A DNA stretch of 64,000 nt. Source: Rhodococcus sp. G-MC3. GTDB lineage: Bacteria > Actinomycetota > Actinomycetes > Mycobacteriales > Mycobacteriaceae. The notes below the pieces were generated by a model. That model saw only the letters and a list, made by a program, of their open reading frames with translations. It had not been told where the DNA came from and ran no database searches. Shown in pieces: positions 45,879 to 54,541 of the stretch (positions are counted from its first letter, which is position 1; each line of letters begins with the position of its first letter). Made by a program: the position numbers and the translations under genes. The stretch is taken from NCBI RefSeq assembly GCF_030063335.1, contig NZ_JASISW010000018.1, positions 1 to 64,000 of the forward strand. The letters run 5' to 3'.

Positions 45879-46697
45879 ATGACAGCCGACAACGAACTGC
45901 TGCGCAAATCGATGACTGGAGTCGGCCTGCTCGCGGGCGGCGCGAACGTCATCATGCAGCTGGCGCACCCGGCCGTCGGGTACGGGGTTTTCGAAAGCCG
46001 TGTCGAGAGCGGCCAGATCAACCGCCATCCTGTGAAGCGGACAAGGACGACCCTGTCTTATCTGGCCGTTGCCGGTATGGGCGACGACGAGGCGAAAGCT
46101 GCATATCGCAGGGCTACCAATCGATCACACGCCGTCGTGAAGTCCACAGCGGATAGTCCGGTGAAGTACAACGCCTTCGATCCGAACCTCCAACTGTGGG
46201 TCGCGGCATGCCTTTATCGGGGATTCGAGGACGTCTACCACGCGCTCTACGACAAGCCCGCTCCTGCATTCTTGAACGAGATGTACCAGCGCAGCCATGT
46301 GCTCGGATCGACGCTGCAGATGCCGCGAGAGATGTGGCCCCCGGATCGAGTGACGTTCGAGAAGTACTGGAACACAGCGTTGAACGACGTTCACATCGAT
46401 CCGACCATCAGGAAGTATCTGTACGGAATCGCGTCGGCGACATTTGCGAAGCCCAAGATCCTGCACCCGTTGATCGGGCCGTTCATGCGGTTCGTGACGA
46501 CAGGTTTCCTACCCGAGCGGTTCCGCGACGAAATGGAATTGCCGTGGGATCCGGTCAAACAGAAAAGATTCGAACGGCTGATGCGGACCCTAGCCCGGGT
46601 GAATCAGGTTACGCCCCAGGTGGTCCGCGAGATGCCGTTCAATATTCTGCTGTGGGATGTGCGAGCCAGAATGCGGTTGGGTCGGGCGTTGGTGTAG
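45879..46697 (+). CDS. DUF2236 / MpaB-type oxygenase-like protein (copy 2)
   Basis: A 272-residue DUF2236 protein. The N-terminal LLAGGANVIMQLAHPAVGYGV contains the conserved LAHP with a His expected to bind heme, and RTRTTLSYLAVAGMG, PNLQLWVAACLYRG and PPDRVTFEKYW are family blocks. Start ATG 45879 after a GAGG ribosome site. Controlled by the divergent TetR. Ends just before a dispersed palindrome. Confidence 0.8.
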   Translation: MTADNELLRKSMTGVGLLAGGANVIMQLAHPAVGYGVFESRVESGQINRHPVKRTRTTLSYLAVAGMGDDEAKAAYRRATNRSHAVVKSTADSPVKYNAFDPNLQLWVAACLYRGFEDVYHALYDKPAPAFLNEMYQRSHVLGSTLQMPREMWPPDRVTFEKYWNTALNDVHIDPTIRKYLYGIASATFAKPKILHPLIGPFMRFVTTGFLPERFRDEMELPWDPVKQKRFERLMRTLARVNQVTPQVVREMPFNILLWDVRARMRLGRALV

Positions 46698-46707
46698 GCG
46701 CTACGCG

Positions 46708-46753
46708 CATGTGAGTGCGAATACCCAGCCCGTCAGGTATTCGCACTCACATG
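46708..46753. repeat. Dispersed palindrome, copy 2 (terminator-like)
   Basis: Perfect 18-bp arms, CATGTGAGTGCGAATACC (46708-46725) and complement (46736-46753), 10-nt loop. Same outer sequence as the other copies but with the inner ACGTC lost. Lies between two convergent genes. Confidence 0.8.
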
Positions 46754-46756
46754 GTC

Positions 46757-49153
46757 CTAGCTCAGGTGATGCGGCTGCGGGTGCGACTTGTGCGACCAGT
46801 CCGACCCCACCTCGTCCTGAGTTCCGTTGCTGTCGGTAGAGACGGCGCTACCAGCGGGAACTAGCTGTACGACGACGGATTTCGACGTCGGACAATTACT
46901 GTCGGTTGCCGTGGAATCGAGTGGCACCAGAGGATTGGTCTCGGGGTAGTAGGCGGCAGCGCACCCGCGAGGTGTGTCGTACTCGACGATGCGGAAGCTC
47001 GGTGCACAGCGATCGACGTCGTCGTCGTCCCATCTCGTCACCAGATCGACGAAGTCCCCGTTCTCGAACCCCAGTGCCGCGATGTCCTCGCGATGGACAA
47101 ATACCACTCGTCGACCACCCTCGATGCCGCGATACCGGTCACTGAGACCGTAGATCGTGGTGTTGAACTGGTCGTGACTTCGCAGAGTCTGCAAGAGCAG
47201 GTGGCCGTCGGGCACGTGCAGGACGTCGATGGGCGAAGTCGTGAAATTACCCCTCCCCGAATCGGTTTCGAATGTCCGCGAATCGCGCGGAGGGTGCGGT
47301 AGAACGAAACCGCCGGGCCTGCGCACGTTGACCTCGTAGCCCTCACACCCCGGTACGACCCGGGAGATATGCGCCCGGATGTTTCGATAGTTCTCGCGCA
47401 TCGACTTCCACGCGATGCCGTGCCGACCGCCGAGTGTTGCCTCGGCGATGCCGGTGAGGATGGCGACCTCGGAACGTAGGTGCTCGCTCGCCGGCTTCAA
47501 CGGACCGCGCGACGAGTGCACCGAGCACGTAGAATCCTCGACGGAAATCCACTGCGGGCCCGTTTTCTGGACGTCCTTCTCGGTTCTGCCCAGTGTGGGA
47601 AGGATCAGCGCGACGTCGCCGGTCACCAGGTGGGAACGATTGATCTTCGTCGAAATGTGTACTGTCATCCGCATCCCGCGCATGGCGTCGAACGTCACCG
47701 AGGAGTCGGGCGTCGCCTGAACGAAGTTGCCGCCGAGTCCGAGAAAGAAGTGGGCTTTGCCGTCGCGCATCGCGCGGATGGAGTCGACGGTGTCGAGGCC
47801 ATGCTCCCGCGGAGGATCGAAACCGAACTCCTTTTCGATGGCGTCGAGGAAATGCTCCGGCACGCGTTCCCAGATGCCCATCGTTCGATCGCCCTGCACG
47901 TTGGAGTGTCCGCGTACCGGCAGCAGACCTGCGCCGGGTCGGCCAATGTTTCCCTGTGCAAGAGCGAGATTGGTGACTTCCTTGATGGTCGCGACCGCGT
48001 TGCGGTGCTGCGTGAGGCCCATCGCCCAGCAGAACACGGTCGCCTTGGAGTCTCGCAGCATCTTCGCGGCATCGGTGATCTGCTCGCGGGTCAGGCCGGT
48101 CGCTGCCACGACGACGTTCCAGTCGACTGCCCGAACGTGCTCTCGCCACTGGTCGAAGCCTGCGGTGTACTGCCGAGCGAACTCGTGGTCGAGCGCATCC
48201 CACTCGACCAGCAGCGAGCCGATGGCCTGGAATAATGCGAGGTCACCGTTGAGCTTGATCGGCAAGTGCATATCGGAGAGATCGGTACCGGGCCCGACCA
48301 TCCCGCGCGGAGTCTGTGGGTTCTTGAAGTTCACCAGCCCCGCTTCGCGGAGTGGGTTGATCGAGAGGATCTTCGCACCGTTCTGCTTCGCCTTCTCCAG
48401 CGCCGACAGCATTCGTGGGTGGTTCGTGCCGGGGTTCTGGCCCGCCAGAACTATCAGCTCGGCGTCGTAGACGTCGTCGAGTGTCACGCTCGCCTTACCG
48501 ATGCCGATCGTTTCCTGCAGTGCGATCGAGGTCGACTCGTGGCACATGTTGGAGCAGTCGGGCAGATTGTTGGTGCCGAACGCACGCGCGAAGAGCTGGT
48601 AGACGAAGGCGGACTCGTTCGATGCACGTCCTGATGTGTAGAAGATGGCTTCGTGGGGACTGGTCAGTGACTTCAGTTCGTCGCCGATCAGGCGGAAGGC
48701 GTCGTCCCATTCGATGGGCTCGTAGTGACTTCCGCCCGCCACCTTGACCATGGGATGCGTGATCCGGCCCTGCTGGCCGAGCCAGTGCTCGCTGTGGGAG
48801 TCGAGTTCTTCGACGCTGTGCCGGGCGAAGAACTCCGGTGTCGCGCGCGTCGTGGTGGCTTCTTCGGCGACGGCTTTTGCGCCGTTCTCGCAGAACTCGG
48901 CCGCGTGACGGTGGCCCGGATCCGGGTCCGGCCACGCGCAACTCATACAGTCGAAGCCCTCGGCCTGATTGAGGTCCAGGAGCGTCTTCGCTGTCCTGAC
49001 GGGCCCCATGTGGCCGAGGGCTCGCTTCAGCGACACCGCGACCGCGACGGGGCCTGCGGCGTGGGTTTTCGGCTTTTCGATGTGGAGGTCGGATTCGTCG
49101 TAATCGCGCACGCGCGGTGTCCCTTTCTCGAGCGGGAACCGCGCCGTCGCCAC
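46757..49153 (-). CDS. FdhF/YdeP-type molybdopterin oxidoreductase
   Basis: A 798-residue molybdopterin-binding protein of the FdhF/YdeP group (M. tuberculosis Rv2900c type). The N-terminal CMSCAWPDPDPGHRH is the short iron-sulfur-site signature of this group, followed by SGRASNESAFVYQLFAR, CHESTSIALQE and the C-terminal molydopterin-binding domain. Electron acceptor and substrate are unknown; E. coli YdeP is linked to acid resistance. It starts with GTG directly after the acyl-CoA-binding protein stop; a second GTG (VRDYDES) is possible. Confidence 0.82.
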   Translation of the reverse strand: MATARFPLEKGTPRVRDYDESDLHIEKPKTHAAGPVAVAVSLKRALGHMGPVRTAKTLLDLNQAEGFDCMSCAWPDPDPGHRHAAEFCENGAKAVAEEATTTRATPEFFARHSVEELDSHSEHWLGQQGRITHPMVKVAGGSHYEPIEWDDAFRLIGDELKSLTSPHEAIFYTSGRASNESAFVYQLFARAFGTNNLPDCSNMCHESTSIALQETIGIGKASVTLDDVYDAELIVLAGQNPGTNHPRMLSALEKAKQNGAKILSINPLREAGLVNFKNPQTPRGMVGPGTDLSDMHLPIKLNGDLALFQAIGSLLVEWDALDHEFARQYTAGFDQWREHVRAVDWNVVVAATGLTREQITDAAKMLRDSKATVFCWAMGLTQHRNAVATIKEVTNLALAQGNIGRPGAGLLPVRGHSNVQGDRTMGIWERVPEHFLDAIEKEFGFDPPREHGLDTVDSIRAMRDGKAHFFLGLGGNFVQATPDSSVTFDAMRGMRMTVHISTKINRSHLVTGDVALILPTLGRTEKDVQKTGPQWISVEDSTCSVHSSRGPLKPASEHLRSEVAILTGIAEATLGGRHGIAWKSMRENYRNIRAHISRVVPGCEGYEVNVRRPGGFVLPHPPRDSRTFETDSGRGNFTTSPIDVLHVPDGHLLLQTLRSHDQFNTTIYGLSDRYRGIEGGRRVVFVHREDIAALGFENGDFVDLVTRWDDDDVDRCAPSFRIVEYDTPRGCAAAYYPETNPLVPLDSTATDSNCPTSKSVVVQLVPAGSAVSTDSNGTQDEVGSDWSHKSHPQPHHLS

Positions 49154-49414
49154 CTACTTGCCGAGCAGTCGAGCTACCAGATCGACGTACGACTGCTTGG
49201 CCGAATCCTGGCTCTGTCCTTCGAGTTTCGCCCAGGCGTCGAACTTGGCGCGGTTCACCATATCCAATCTTCCGGGACGCTTACCCTCGGCGTCACCTTT
49301 GGAACCTTGCTTGAACAGCGAGTATAGGCTCAGCAGATCATCGTTGCTCGGCTTGGACGTGAGGGTCTTGACATCGGTCTGGGCCTGCTGGAACGACTGA
49401 TCGAGATCGGACAT
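49154..49414 (-). CDS. Acyl-CoA-binding protein
   Basis: An 86-residue protein of the ACBP family: four-helix layout with YSLFKQGSKGDAEGKRPG, the hallmark acyl-CoA-binding motif, and KFDAWAKLEGQSQDSAKQSYV. It binds medium- to long-chain acyl-CoA in the cytoplasm. ACBPs are common in eukaryotes and rarer in bacteria, though known in mycolata. Its stop is adjacent to the fdhF-like start, so the two share a transcript. Confidence 0.92.
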   Translation of the reverse strand: MSDLDQSFQQAQTDVKTLTSKPSNDDLLSLYSLFKQGSKGDAEGKRPGRLDMVNRAKFDAWAKLEGQSQDSAKQSYVDLVARLLGK

Positions 49415-49449
49415 CTACTGCTCCTTCATGTCGGTGGGTACCGAGTTGA

Positions 49450-50031
49450 TCATGGCACGCGCGCCGTCGAGTTTCTTCCGGCTTCGGCGACCAGTCGCAC
49501 GCAGTGCGCCAGAAACTTCTCGCGCGGCGTCGTGATCGAACCGTCGAGGTATCCCACGAACAACGCGGTCAGAGCGCCGACCACACCGACGGCGAGCAGG
49601 TGCTGCTCGTCGCGGTCCAGTCCTGTCAGTTGCGCTCGCACGAGTTCGACGAAGCTCGGCACGAGCGCGGCCCCGCTCCCCCCGATGGCGGGTTCCGACA
49701 ACGGAGCCAGCAGCAGGACCCGTCCCGCACTGGGGTTGTCGAGGACGAGTTCGACGAACGCACGGACGGGTGCCGCGGCTCTTTCTCGGCCGCCAGCCGA
49801 GTGAACCGCTGAGGCTATGACCGTGCGCGCCTGCTCGCCCACGTGGGCATAGACGGCACGGACGTACTCGCTGCGGTCGGTGAAGCTCTCATAGAAATAT
49901 CGCTCGGTCAGGCCCGCGGCGCGGCACGCTGCCCTGACGCTGATCGATGGCCCTTCGGGCGCGCCGAGCAGCGCGATTCCTACGGCGAGCAATTTCTCGT
50001 ACCTGAGACGCCGTCTCTCTTCGATGTTCAC
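49450..50031 (-). CDS. TetR family regulator paired with a DUF2236 gene (pair 2)
   Basis: A 193-residue TetR protein starting at GTG with a strong AGGAGG ribosome site; HTH SVRAACRAAGLTERYFYESF near residues 26-45. Divergent from the DUF2236 gene at 50078, with a large symmetrical operator between (50041-50090). Related to the TetR at 45170-45793. Confidence 0.86.
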   Translation of the reverse strand: MNIEERRRLRYEKLLAVGIALLGAPEGPSISVRAACRAAGLTERYFYESFTDRSEYVRAVYAHVGEQARTVIASAVHSAGGRERAAAPVRAFVELVLDNPSAGRVLLLAPLSEPAIGGSGAALVPSFVELVRAQLTGLDRDEQHLLAVGVVGALTALFVGYLDGSITTPREKFLAHCVRLVAEAGRNSTARVP

Positions 50032-50040
50032 GATCCTCCT

Positions 50041-50090
50041 ATTGACTACGCATGATGTCAGATTCTAGGGTGACAACATGCGTAGTCAAT
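50041..50090. promoter_or_regulatory. 50-bp two-fold symmetric operator with overlapping divergent promoters
   Basis: ATTGACTACGCATG (50041-50054) is perfectly inverted at 50077-50090, and TGTCA (50056-50060) at 50071-50075, all centred at 50065.5. For the plus strand TTGACT (50042-50047), 18 nt and TAGGGT (50066-50071) make a promoter whose start would be the A of ATG 50078. For the minus strand TTGACT and TAGAAT are spaced 16 nt. The right arm covers the first codons of the plus gene. Confidence 0.75.
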
Positions 50091-51013
50091 CGAGTGGGCA
50101 CCCCGTGCCGCTAGGTCCCGATTCACTGACCTGGAAGTATTTCGGAGACTGGCGTGGGATGCTTCAAGGCGTCTGGGCAGGGTCGATGCAAAACATGCAT
50201 CCTGGTCTCGGAGCAGGCGTCGAAGAACATTCGATATTTTTCGACGAGCGTTGGCAGCGCCTCTACCGATCGCTGTATCCGATCGGCGGAGTCGTGTTCG
50301 ACGGCGACCGCGCCGAAAAGACAGCCCTGCAGGTCCGGGGTTATCACTCGCAGATCAAAGGTGTCGACGCCAAGGGTCGGCGGTACAACGCCCTTGATCC
50401 CGGGACCTTCTACTGGGCCCACGCCACGTTCTTCATGGGCACGATTCTCACTGCCGACCATTTCATGGGCGGCGTTACCGAATCTCAGAAACGGCAACTG
50501 TTCACCGAGCACGTTCAGTGGTATCGGTTGTACGGCATGAGCATGCGGCCCGTACCTGCCACCTGGGAAGACTTCCAGCTCTATTGGAAGCGGATGTGCT
50601 GCGAGGTGCTCGAAGACAACAAAGCAACCCGTGACGTCCTGGATCTGTCGAAACTCGGACCGCCGCCGTATGCGTCGTGGATTCCAGGCCCCGTGTGGGC
50701 GTTGATGCGTGTGCCGATAGCGCGCGGGTTCGTGTGGCTCACCGTTGGGATGTACGACAACGCGGTGCGAGAGTTGTTGGGCTACACGTGGTCCGCACGA
50801 GACGAGCGACTGCACCGGCTGGTAGGCAAAGCCGTGAACGCGACGTTCGGTCTTGTCCCGCGTCGGTACCGAATGCACCCTCGTGGACGCGCCGGGTGGG
50901 ATCGAGCAACTGGAAGGGTGCCGTCGGATTCGTCGTTGCCGCAGACGCCTGCTCGCAATCTACCGCCGCTCGCGGAGCGTGGGAATTCGAAGCATTACAG
51001 CCCCCCTATGTGA
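50078..51013 (+). CDS. DUF2236 / MpaB-type oxygenase-like protein (copy 3)
   Basis: A 311-residue DUF2236 protein: PLGPDSLTWKYFGDWRGML is the family's usual N-terminal signature, then MQNMHPGLGAGVEEHS with the conserved His. The ATG at 50078 lies inside the operator and 6 nt after a -10 box, so the mRNA is probably leaderless; a GTG at 50105 is the other candidate. The stop TGA (51011-51013) is part of a dispersed palindrome. Basic, Pro-rich C-terminus. Confidence 0.8.
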   Translation: MRSQSSGHPVPLGPDSLTWKYFGDWRGMLQGVWAGSMQNMHPGLGAGVEEHSIFFDERWQRLYRSLYPIGGVVFDGDRAEKTALQVRGYHSQIKGVDAKGRRYNALDPGTFYWAHATFFMGTILTADHFMGGVTESQKRQLFTEHVQWYRLYGMSMRPVPATWEDFQLYWKRMCCEVLEDNKATRDVLDLSKLGPPPYASWIPGPVWALMRVPIARGFVWLTVGMYDNAVRELLGYTWSARDERLHRLVGKAVNATFGLVPRRYRMHPRGRAGWDRATGRVPSDSSLPQTPARNLPPLAERGNSKHYSPPM

Positions 51014-51051
51014 GCGGAAATACGTTCCAGGGGACGTATTTCCGCTCACAT
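51008..51051. repeat. Dispersed palindrome, copy 3 (terminator-like)
   Basis: ATGTGAGCGGAAATACGT (51008-51025) with perfect complement at 51034-51051 and an 8-nt loop. Its TGA is the stop codon of the DUF2236 gene. Between two convergent genes. Confidence 0.85.
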
Positions 51052-51062
51052 GCGCGAAGCGT

Positions 51063-52379
51063 CTACCCAATCCACCACGGACGCAGCGGGACATTCGCCT
51101 CACCCTTGGACCCGAGCTTGACACCCAGAACCTGGTGCAGCTGAACGACGTTGCGTTCGAACCCGAGTCGTGAGCCAGCCATGTAGAGACCCCACACACG
51201 TGCGGTGCCTTCGCCCGCCTCGGCGACGCAGTCGTCCCAGTTGTCGACGAGATTCTGGCACCACGCCTTCAGTGTGAGCGCGTAGTGCTCGCGGAGGTTC
51301 TCCTCGTGACGCACTTCGAGGCCGGCGTCTTGCATCTCGGTGATGATCCGGCCGGAACCGGTCAACTCCCCGTCGGGGAAGACGTAGCGGTCGATGAACG
51401 ATCCTGCGCGCGCATGGCTCCGGTTGTCCGGACGGGTGATGCTGTGGTTGAGCACCCGTCCGCCGACGCGAAGCTTGGACTTGATCGCCCCGAAGTACGA
51501 CGGGTAGTTGTTCACGCCGATGTGTTCCGTGAGGCCGATCGACGAGACGGCGTCGAATTCGGATTCGACGATGTCGCGGTAGTCGGAGAAGCGAACCTCG
51601 GCGAGATCGGTCAGCCCTTCGTCGGCGATCGCCTTCGGCGCCCACGCTGCCTGCTCCTTGGACAGCGTCGCGCCGATAGTCTTGACGCCTCGCCGTGCTG
51701 CATAGCGAACCATTCCGCCCCAGCCGCAACCGATGTCGAGAAGTCGATCGCCTTCTTGAAGGCCGAGCTTGTCGAACACGAGGCGGTACTTGTTCTCCTG
51801 AGCGGCTTCGAGGTTGTCCTCCTCGGAGGTGTACGCGGCGCACGTGTACGTCATCGATGTTCCGAGTACATACTCGTAGAACGTGTTCGAGACGTCGTAG
51901 TGGTGAGAGATCGAATCGGCGTCGCGGGTCTTCGAGTGGCGCAGTCCTTCGGCGATTCGACGCCAGCGCGGGACGACCTCCTGAGGGGGAGGTGCGATGG
52001 GCCTGAGCAGGTCCCAGCCGAGCGAGCGAGTGATCGATGCCAGTGTCAAGGCGTTGGGACGCCTGAAGTGCAGTTCATCGCTCATTACGCGAAGGATGTC
52101 GTACGGGTCACCCGGGTGGACGCCCACGGGCTCCAAATCGCCTGACACATATGCGCGAGCCATGCCGAGGTCGCCCGGAGCTGTTGCGAGATAGGTAGTT
52201 CCGCGCGGGCTCTTCAGATCGAGGCCGAGCTTCGCGTTCTCGGGACCGGCGGCACTGCCGTCGTACGCGGTGAAGCGAAGCGGAACGTTGCCGTCGGAGA
52301 GGATCTCGAGGATCTCCGAGATCGTAAGTTTGTGAGTACGGTTCGAGTCTCTCGTGGAAGATTCCTTGAACGTGGTCAT
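51063..52379 (-). CDS. Cyclopropane/methyl-branched fatty-acid synthase-type methyltransferase
   Basis: A 438-residue SAM methyltransferase of the cyclopropane-fatty-acyl-phospholipid synthase family: SISHHYDVSNTFYEYVLG, then motif I LLDIGCGWGGMVRYAARRG and GLTEHIGVNNYPSYF. The N-terminal domain is about 130 residues. It overlaps the FAD-oxidase gene (ATGA). Such pairs make 10-methyl (tuberculostearic) fatty acids in actinobacteria (BfaBA/TmsBA); the M. tuberculosis paralogues I recall are ufaA1 and Rv3720. Which product is made here is not certain. Confidence 0.85.
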   Translation of the reverse strand: MTTFKESSTRDSNRTHKLTISEILEILSDGNVPLRFTAYDGSAAGPENAKLGLDLKSPRGTTYLATAPGDLGMARAYVSGDLEPVGVHPGDPYDILRVMSDELHFRRPNALTLASITRSLGWDLLRPIAPPPQEVVPRWRRIAEGLRHSKTRDADSISHHYDVSNTFYEYVLGTSMTYTCAAYTSEEDNLEAAQENKYRLVFDKLGLQEGDRLLDIGCGWGGMVRYAARRGVKTIGATLSKEQAAWAPKAIADEGLTDLAEVRFSDYRDIVESEFDAVSSIGLTEHIGVNNYPSYFGAIKSKLRVGGRVLNHSITRPDNRSHARAGSFIDRYVFPDGELTGSGRIITEMQDAGLEVRHEENLREHYALTLKAWCQNLVDNWDDCVAEAGEGTARVWGLYMAGSRLGFERNVVQLHQVLGVKLGSKGEANVPLRPWWIG

Positions 52380-53824
52380 TTTCTTTGCACCGCCTTCGAA
52401 TACATGTCAAGCAAACGGGATTCGGGGTCATAGCGTTTCTTGAGATCCTTGAACTTCTCGCCGCCGTACAGCGTCGAAAACTCTTGCTCGGTGTAATAAG
52501 CGTCCGAGTAGAGAGATTTATGCCCGTCGAAGTCGCTGACCTTGTTTTCGATGGCACGGTTGGCGGCACCGTCGACCGTGCCCGCGACGATCGGGACCGA
52601 TGACCAGAAACCGATGTTGACGTAGGTCCTCTTGGGCTCGAGCGGGTACAGCGGCCACGGCCGCGCCGAATCGGCCCCGGGGGGAGCAGGCTCGCGAAGG
52701 CGAAGGGGACACAGCCAGAGTGGCTCGATGGGGACCTCGCCCAGGAACCATCGAAGAAACGGTGCGGTGTTCTCGATGGGCACCTCGACGTCCTGGACGA
52801 CGCGTTCGCGAGCAGGATTTCCCTTACGGGCTTCCAGTCGGTCCGCGATGTCGTATTTCTGGTCGAGACCGATGAGCTTCCAGTAGACACTGGAGCGTCG
52901 ATACTTCGTCGGCCAGAAGCGCCGGATCTTCGGATTCTGGGTGCCGAATGCCCTGGAGCACCAGAACCAGTCGGTATCCCAGCGCCACAGGTAGTCACCG
53001 ATGGTGAGTCGATCGGTCTTGGGCGCCGCACCGTCGTGCTGCAGGGAGCGGTAGAAGATCCTCGAACCGGAGATGTAATTGCTGACGGGTCCCGGCTCGG
53101 CCGTCTGGACGCCGAGTGTCAGGTAACTCTCGGTGGCCGAGAAGACCACGCCGTCGAGATACTGGACGGCGACGCCGTCGTACTCGCGAGAATTGACGAT
53201 GTCGTCCATGGCGTTCTGCATCACATCGAGATCGTCGAACCTGACGTGGCGGAGAGCAACGAAAGGCAGCACCGGCTCCAGTTCGATTTTCAGGCGCGTC
53301 GCGTAGCCCAGAGTTCCGTACGAGTTGGGGAAGCCCCAAAAGAGTTCGGCATTCTCGCCATTGGGAGTCGCGGTCACGATGTCGCCACCGCCGGTCAGAA
53401 TGTCCATCTCGAGAACCGACTCGTGAGGCAGCCCGTTTCGGAAGGATGTGCTCTCGATGCCGAGGCCGGTGACCGCGCCGCCGAGGGTGATGGTTTTCAG
53501 CTGGGGAACGACCATCGGGGCAAGACCGTAGGGGAGCGTGGCGGCGACGAGGTCTTCGTAGGTGCACATGCCTGCGACATCTGCGGTGCGGTCCTGCGGG
53601 TTGACCGAGATGACGCTCACCAGACCGGATACGTCGAGGCCCGGTGCTGTGGACCGAGCGCGGGCACGGAACAGGTTGGAGGTCTTCTTGGCAAGCCTGA
53701 CTGTTGCGTCTTCCGGAATCGCACGATAGCTCGCGAGCAGGAGATCTACGCCTGCGCGATGGGCGGCGTACCCACTCTCGCGCGGTAATGGCCGTCGTCT
53801 CGGAAGTGCAATCGCAGATGCCAC
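52376..53824 (-). CDS. FAD-binding oxidoreductase partner of the fatty-acid methyltransferase
   Basis: A 482-residue FAD-linked oxidase of the BBE/DWARF1 type: VVPQLKTITLGGAVTGLGIE and FWGFPNSYGTLGYATRLKIEL belong to the FAD-binding core, followed by WFWCSRAFGTQNPKIRRFWP. The family reduces the 10-methylene intermediate to 10-methyl fatty acid when paired with the methyltransferase encoded next. Similar genes lie beside Rv3720 and ufaA1 in M. tuberculosis. Overlap of 4 nt with the methyltransferase. Confidence 0.82.
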   Translation of the reverse strand: MASAIALPRRRPLPRESGYAAHRAGVDLLLASYRAIPEDATVRLAKKTSNLFRARARSTAPGLDVSGLVSVISVNPQDRTADVAGMCTYEDLVAATLPYGLAPMVVPQLKTITLGGAVTGLGIESTSFRNGLPHESVLEMDILTGGGDIVTATPNGENAELFWGFPNSYGTLGYATRLKIELEPVLPFVALRHVRFDDLDVMQNAMDDIVNSREYDGVAVQYLDGVVFSATESYLTLGVQTAEPGPVSNYISGSRIFYRSLQHDGAAPKTDRLTIGDYLWRWDTDWFWCSRAFGTQNPKIRRFWPTKYRRSSVYWKLIGLDQKYDIADRLEARKGNPARERVVQDVEVPIENTAPFLRWFLGEVPIEPLWLCPLRLREPAPPGADSARPWPLYPLEPKRTYVNIGFWSSVPIVAGTVDGAANRAIENKVSDFDGHKSLYSDAYYTEQEFSTLYGGEKFKDLKKRYDPESRLLDMYSKAVQRK

Positions 53825-53931
53825 ATGAAGACGCTATATCCATGGCGCAATCAGAGCCACCGAGAAAGCCCTCTCGATGATCAAACTTCACGAGAATGTT
53901 GCGTTCGGAGCCCCCGTGAACTGGTCATTTC

Positions 53932-53965
53932 GGACAAATGCATGATGCACGCATGTCATTTGTCC
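53932..53965. promoter_or_regulatory. Inverted repeat upstream of the methyltransferase operon
   Basis: GGACAAATG (53932-53940) and CATTTGTCC (53957-53965) form a perfect 9-bp inverted repeat with a 16-nt spacer in the 269-nt region between two divergent genes, 108 nt from the oxidase start and 128 nt from the SRPBCC start. Probably a regulator site. I see nothing else in 53825-54093. Confidence 0.55.
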
Positions 53966-54093
53966 AGCTAATGAAGTTCTTGGTGAGGCGTGTCACACCG
54001 TCTTACCTGCTCGTGGTCGGTGCCCTCAGGAGAAGGCAGGATGGACGACACCGACCTTCCATCCCCGCCATTTCGACACAAGGAGACACCCAC

Positions 54094-54528
54094 GTGGCAC
54101 AGGTAAGCGCCAGCAGTTCGATCGTCATCGCTCAGGTGCCCGAGCAGGTGCTGGCTGCACTCACAGACTACGGGACCGTGCGTCCGAGAATCCTGCCCGA
54201 GCAATACCTCGACTACACGGTCGTCGAAGGCGGTCAGGGCAGCGGAACCGTCGCTCGGTGGACTCTTCAGGCGACGTCGAAGCGTTCGCGGGACGTGCTG
54301 GCATCGGTGACCGTCGAGGGATCGACCATCACCGAGAAAGACGAGAATTCCTCGATGGTCACCACGTGGTCCGTCGCACCGTCCGGCGCAGGCAGTCAGG
54401 TGAGCACCACCACCGAATGGAAGGGCGCAGGCGGCATCGGCGGATTCTTCGAGAAGACGTTCGCTCCACTCGGACTGAAGAAGATCCAGGCGCAGACGCT
54501 CGCCAATCTGGAGAAGGAAGTTCTCTAG
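54094..54528 (+). CDS. SRPBCC/START-like family protein
   Basis: A 144-residue SRPBCC-fold protein beginning at GTG (VAQVSASSSIVIAQVPEQV) with an AAGGAG ribosome site 8 nt before; the frame upstream to 53938 is not coding. The helix-grip pattern, with SEQYLDYTV-like and WTLQATSKRSRDVLA stretches, is typical of small lipid- or ligand-binding proteins. A homologous SRPBCC gene (Rv3718c) lies beside the Rv3719-Rv3720 pair in M. tuberculosis, as here. Confidence 0.82.
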   Translation: MAQVSASSSIVIAQVPEQVLAALTDYGTVRPRILPEQYLDYTVVEGGQGSGTVARWTLQATSKRSRDVLASVTVEGSTITEKDENSSMVTTWSVAPSGAGSQVSTTTEWKGAGGIGGFFEKTFAPLGLKKIQAQTLANLEKEVL

Positions 54529-54541
54529 GGATTCAAGTTCG

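Noticed and set aside
51878..51891. TAGAACGTGTTCGA, a match to the KstR consensus
   Set aside because: It lies inside the methyltransferase coding sequence, where a chance match is the simplest explanation.
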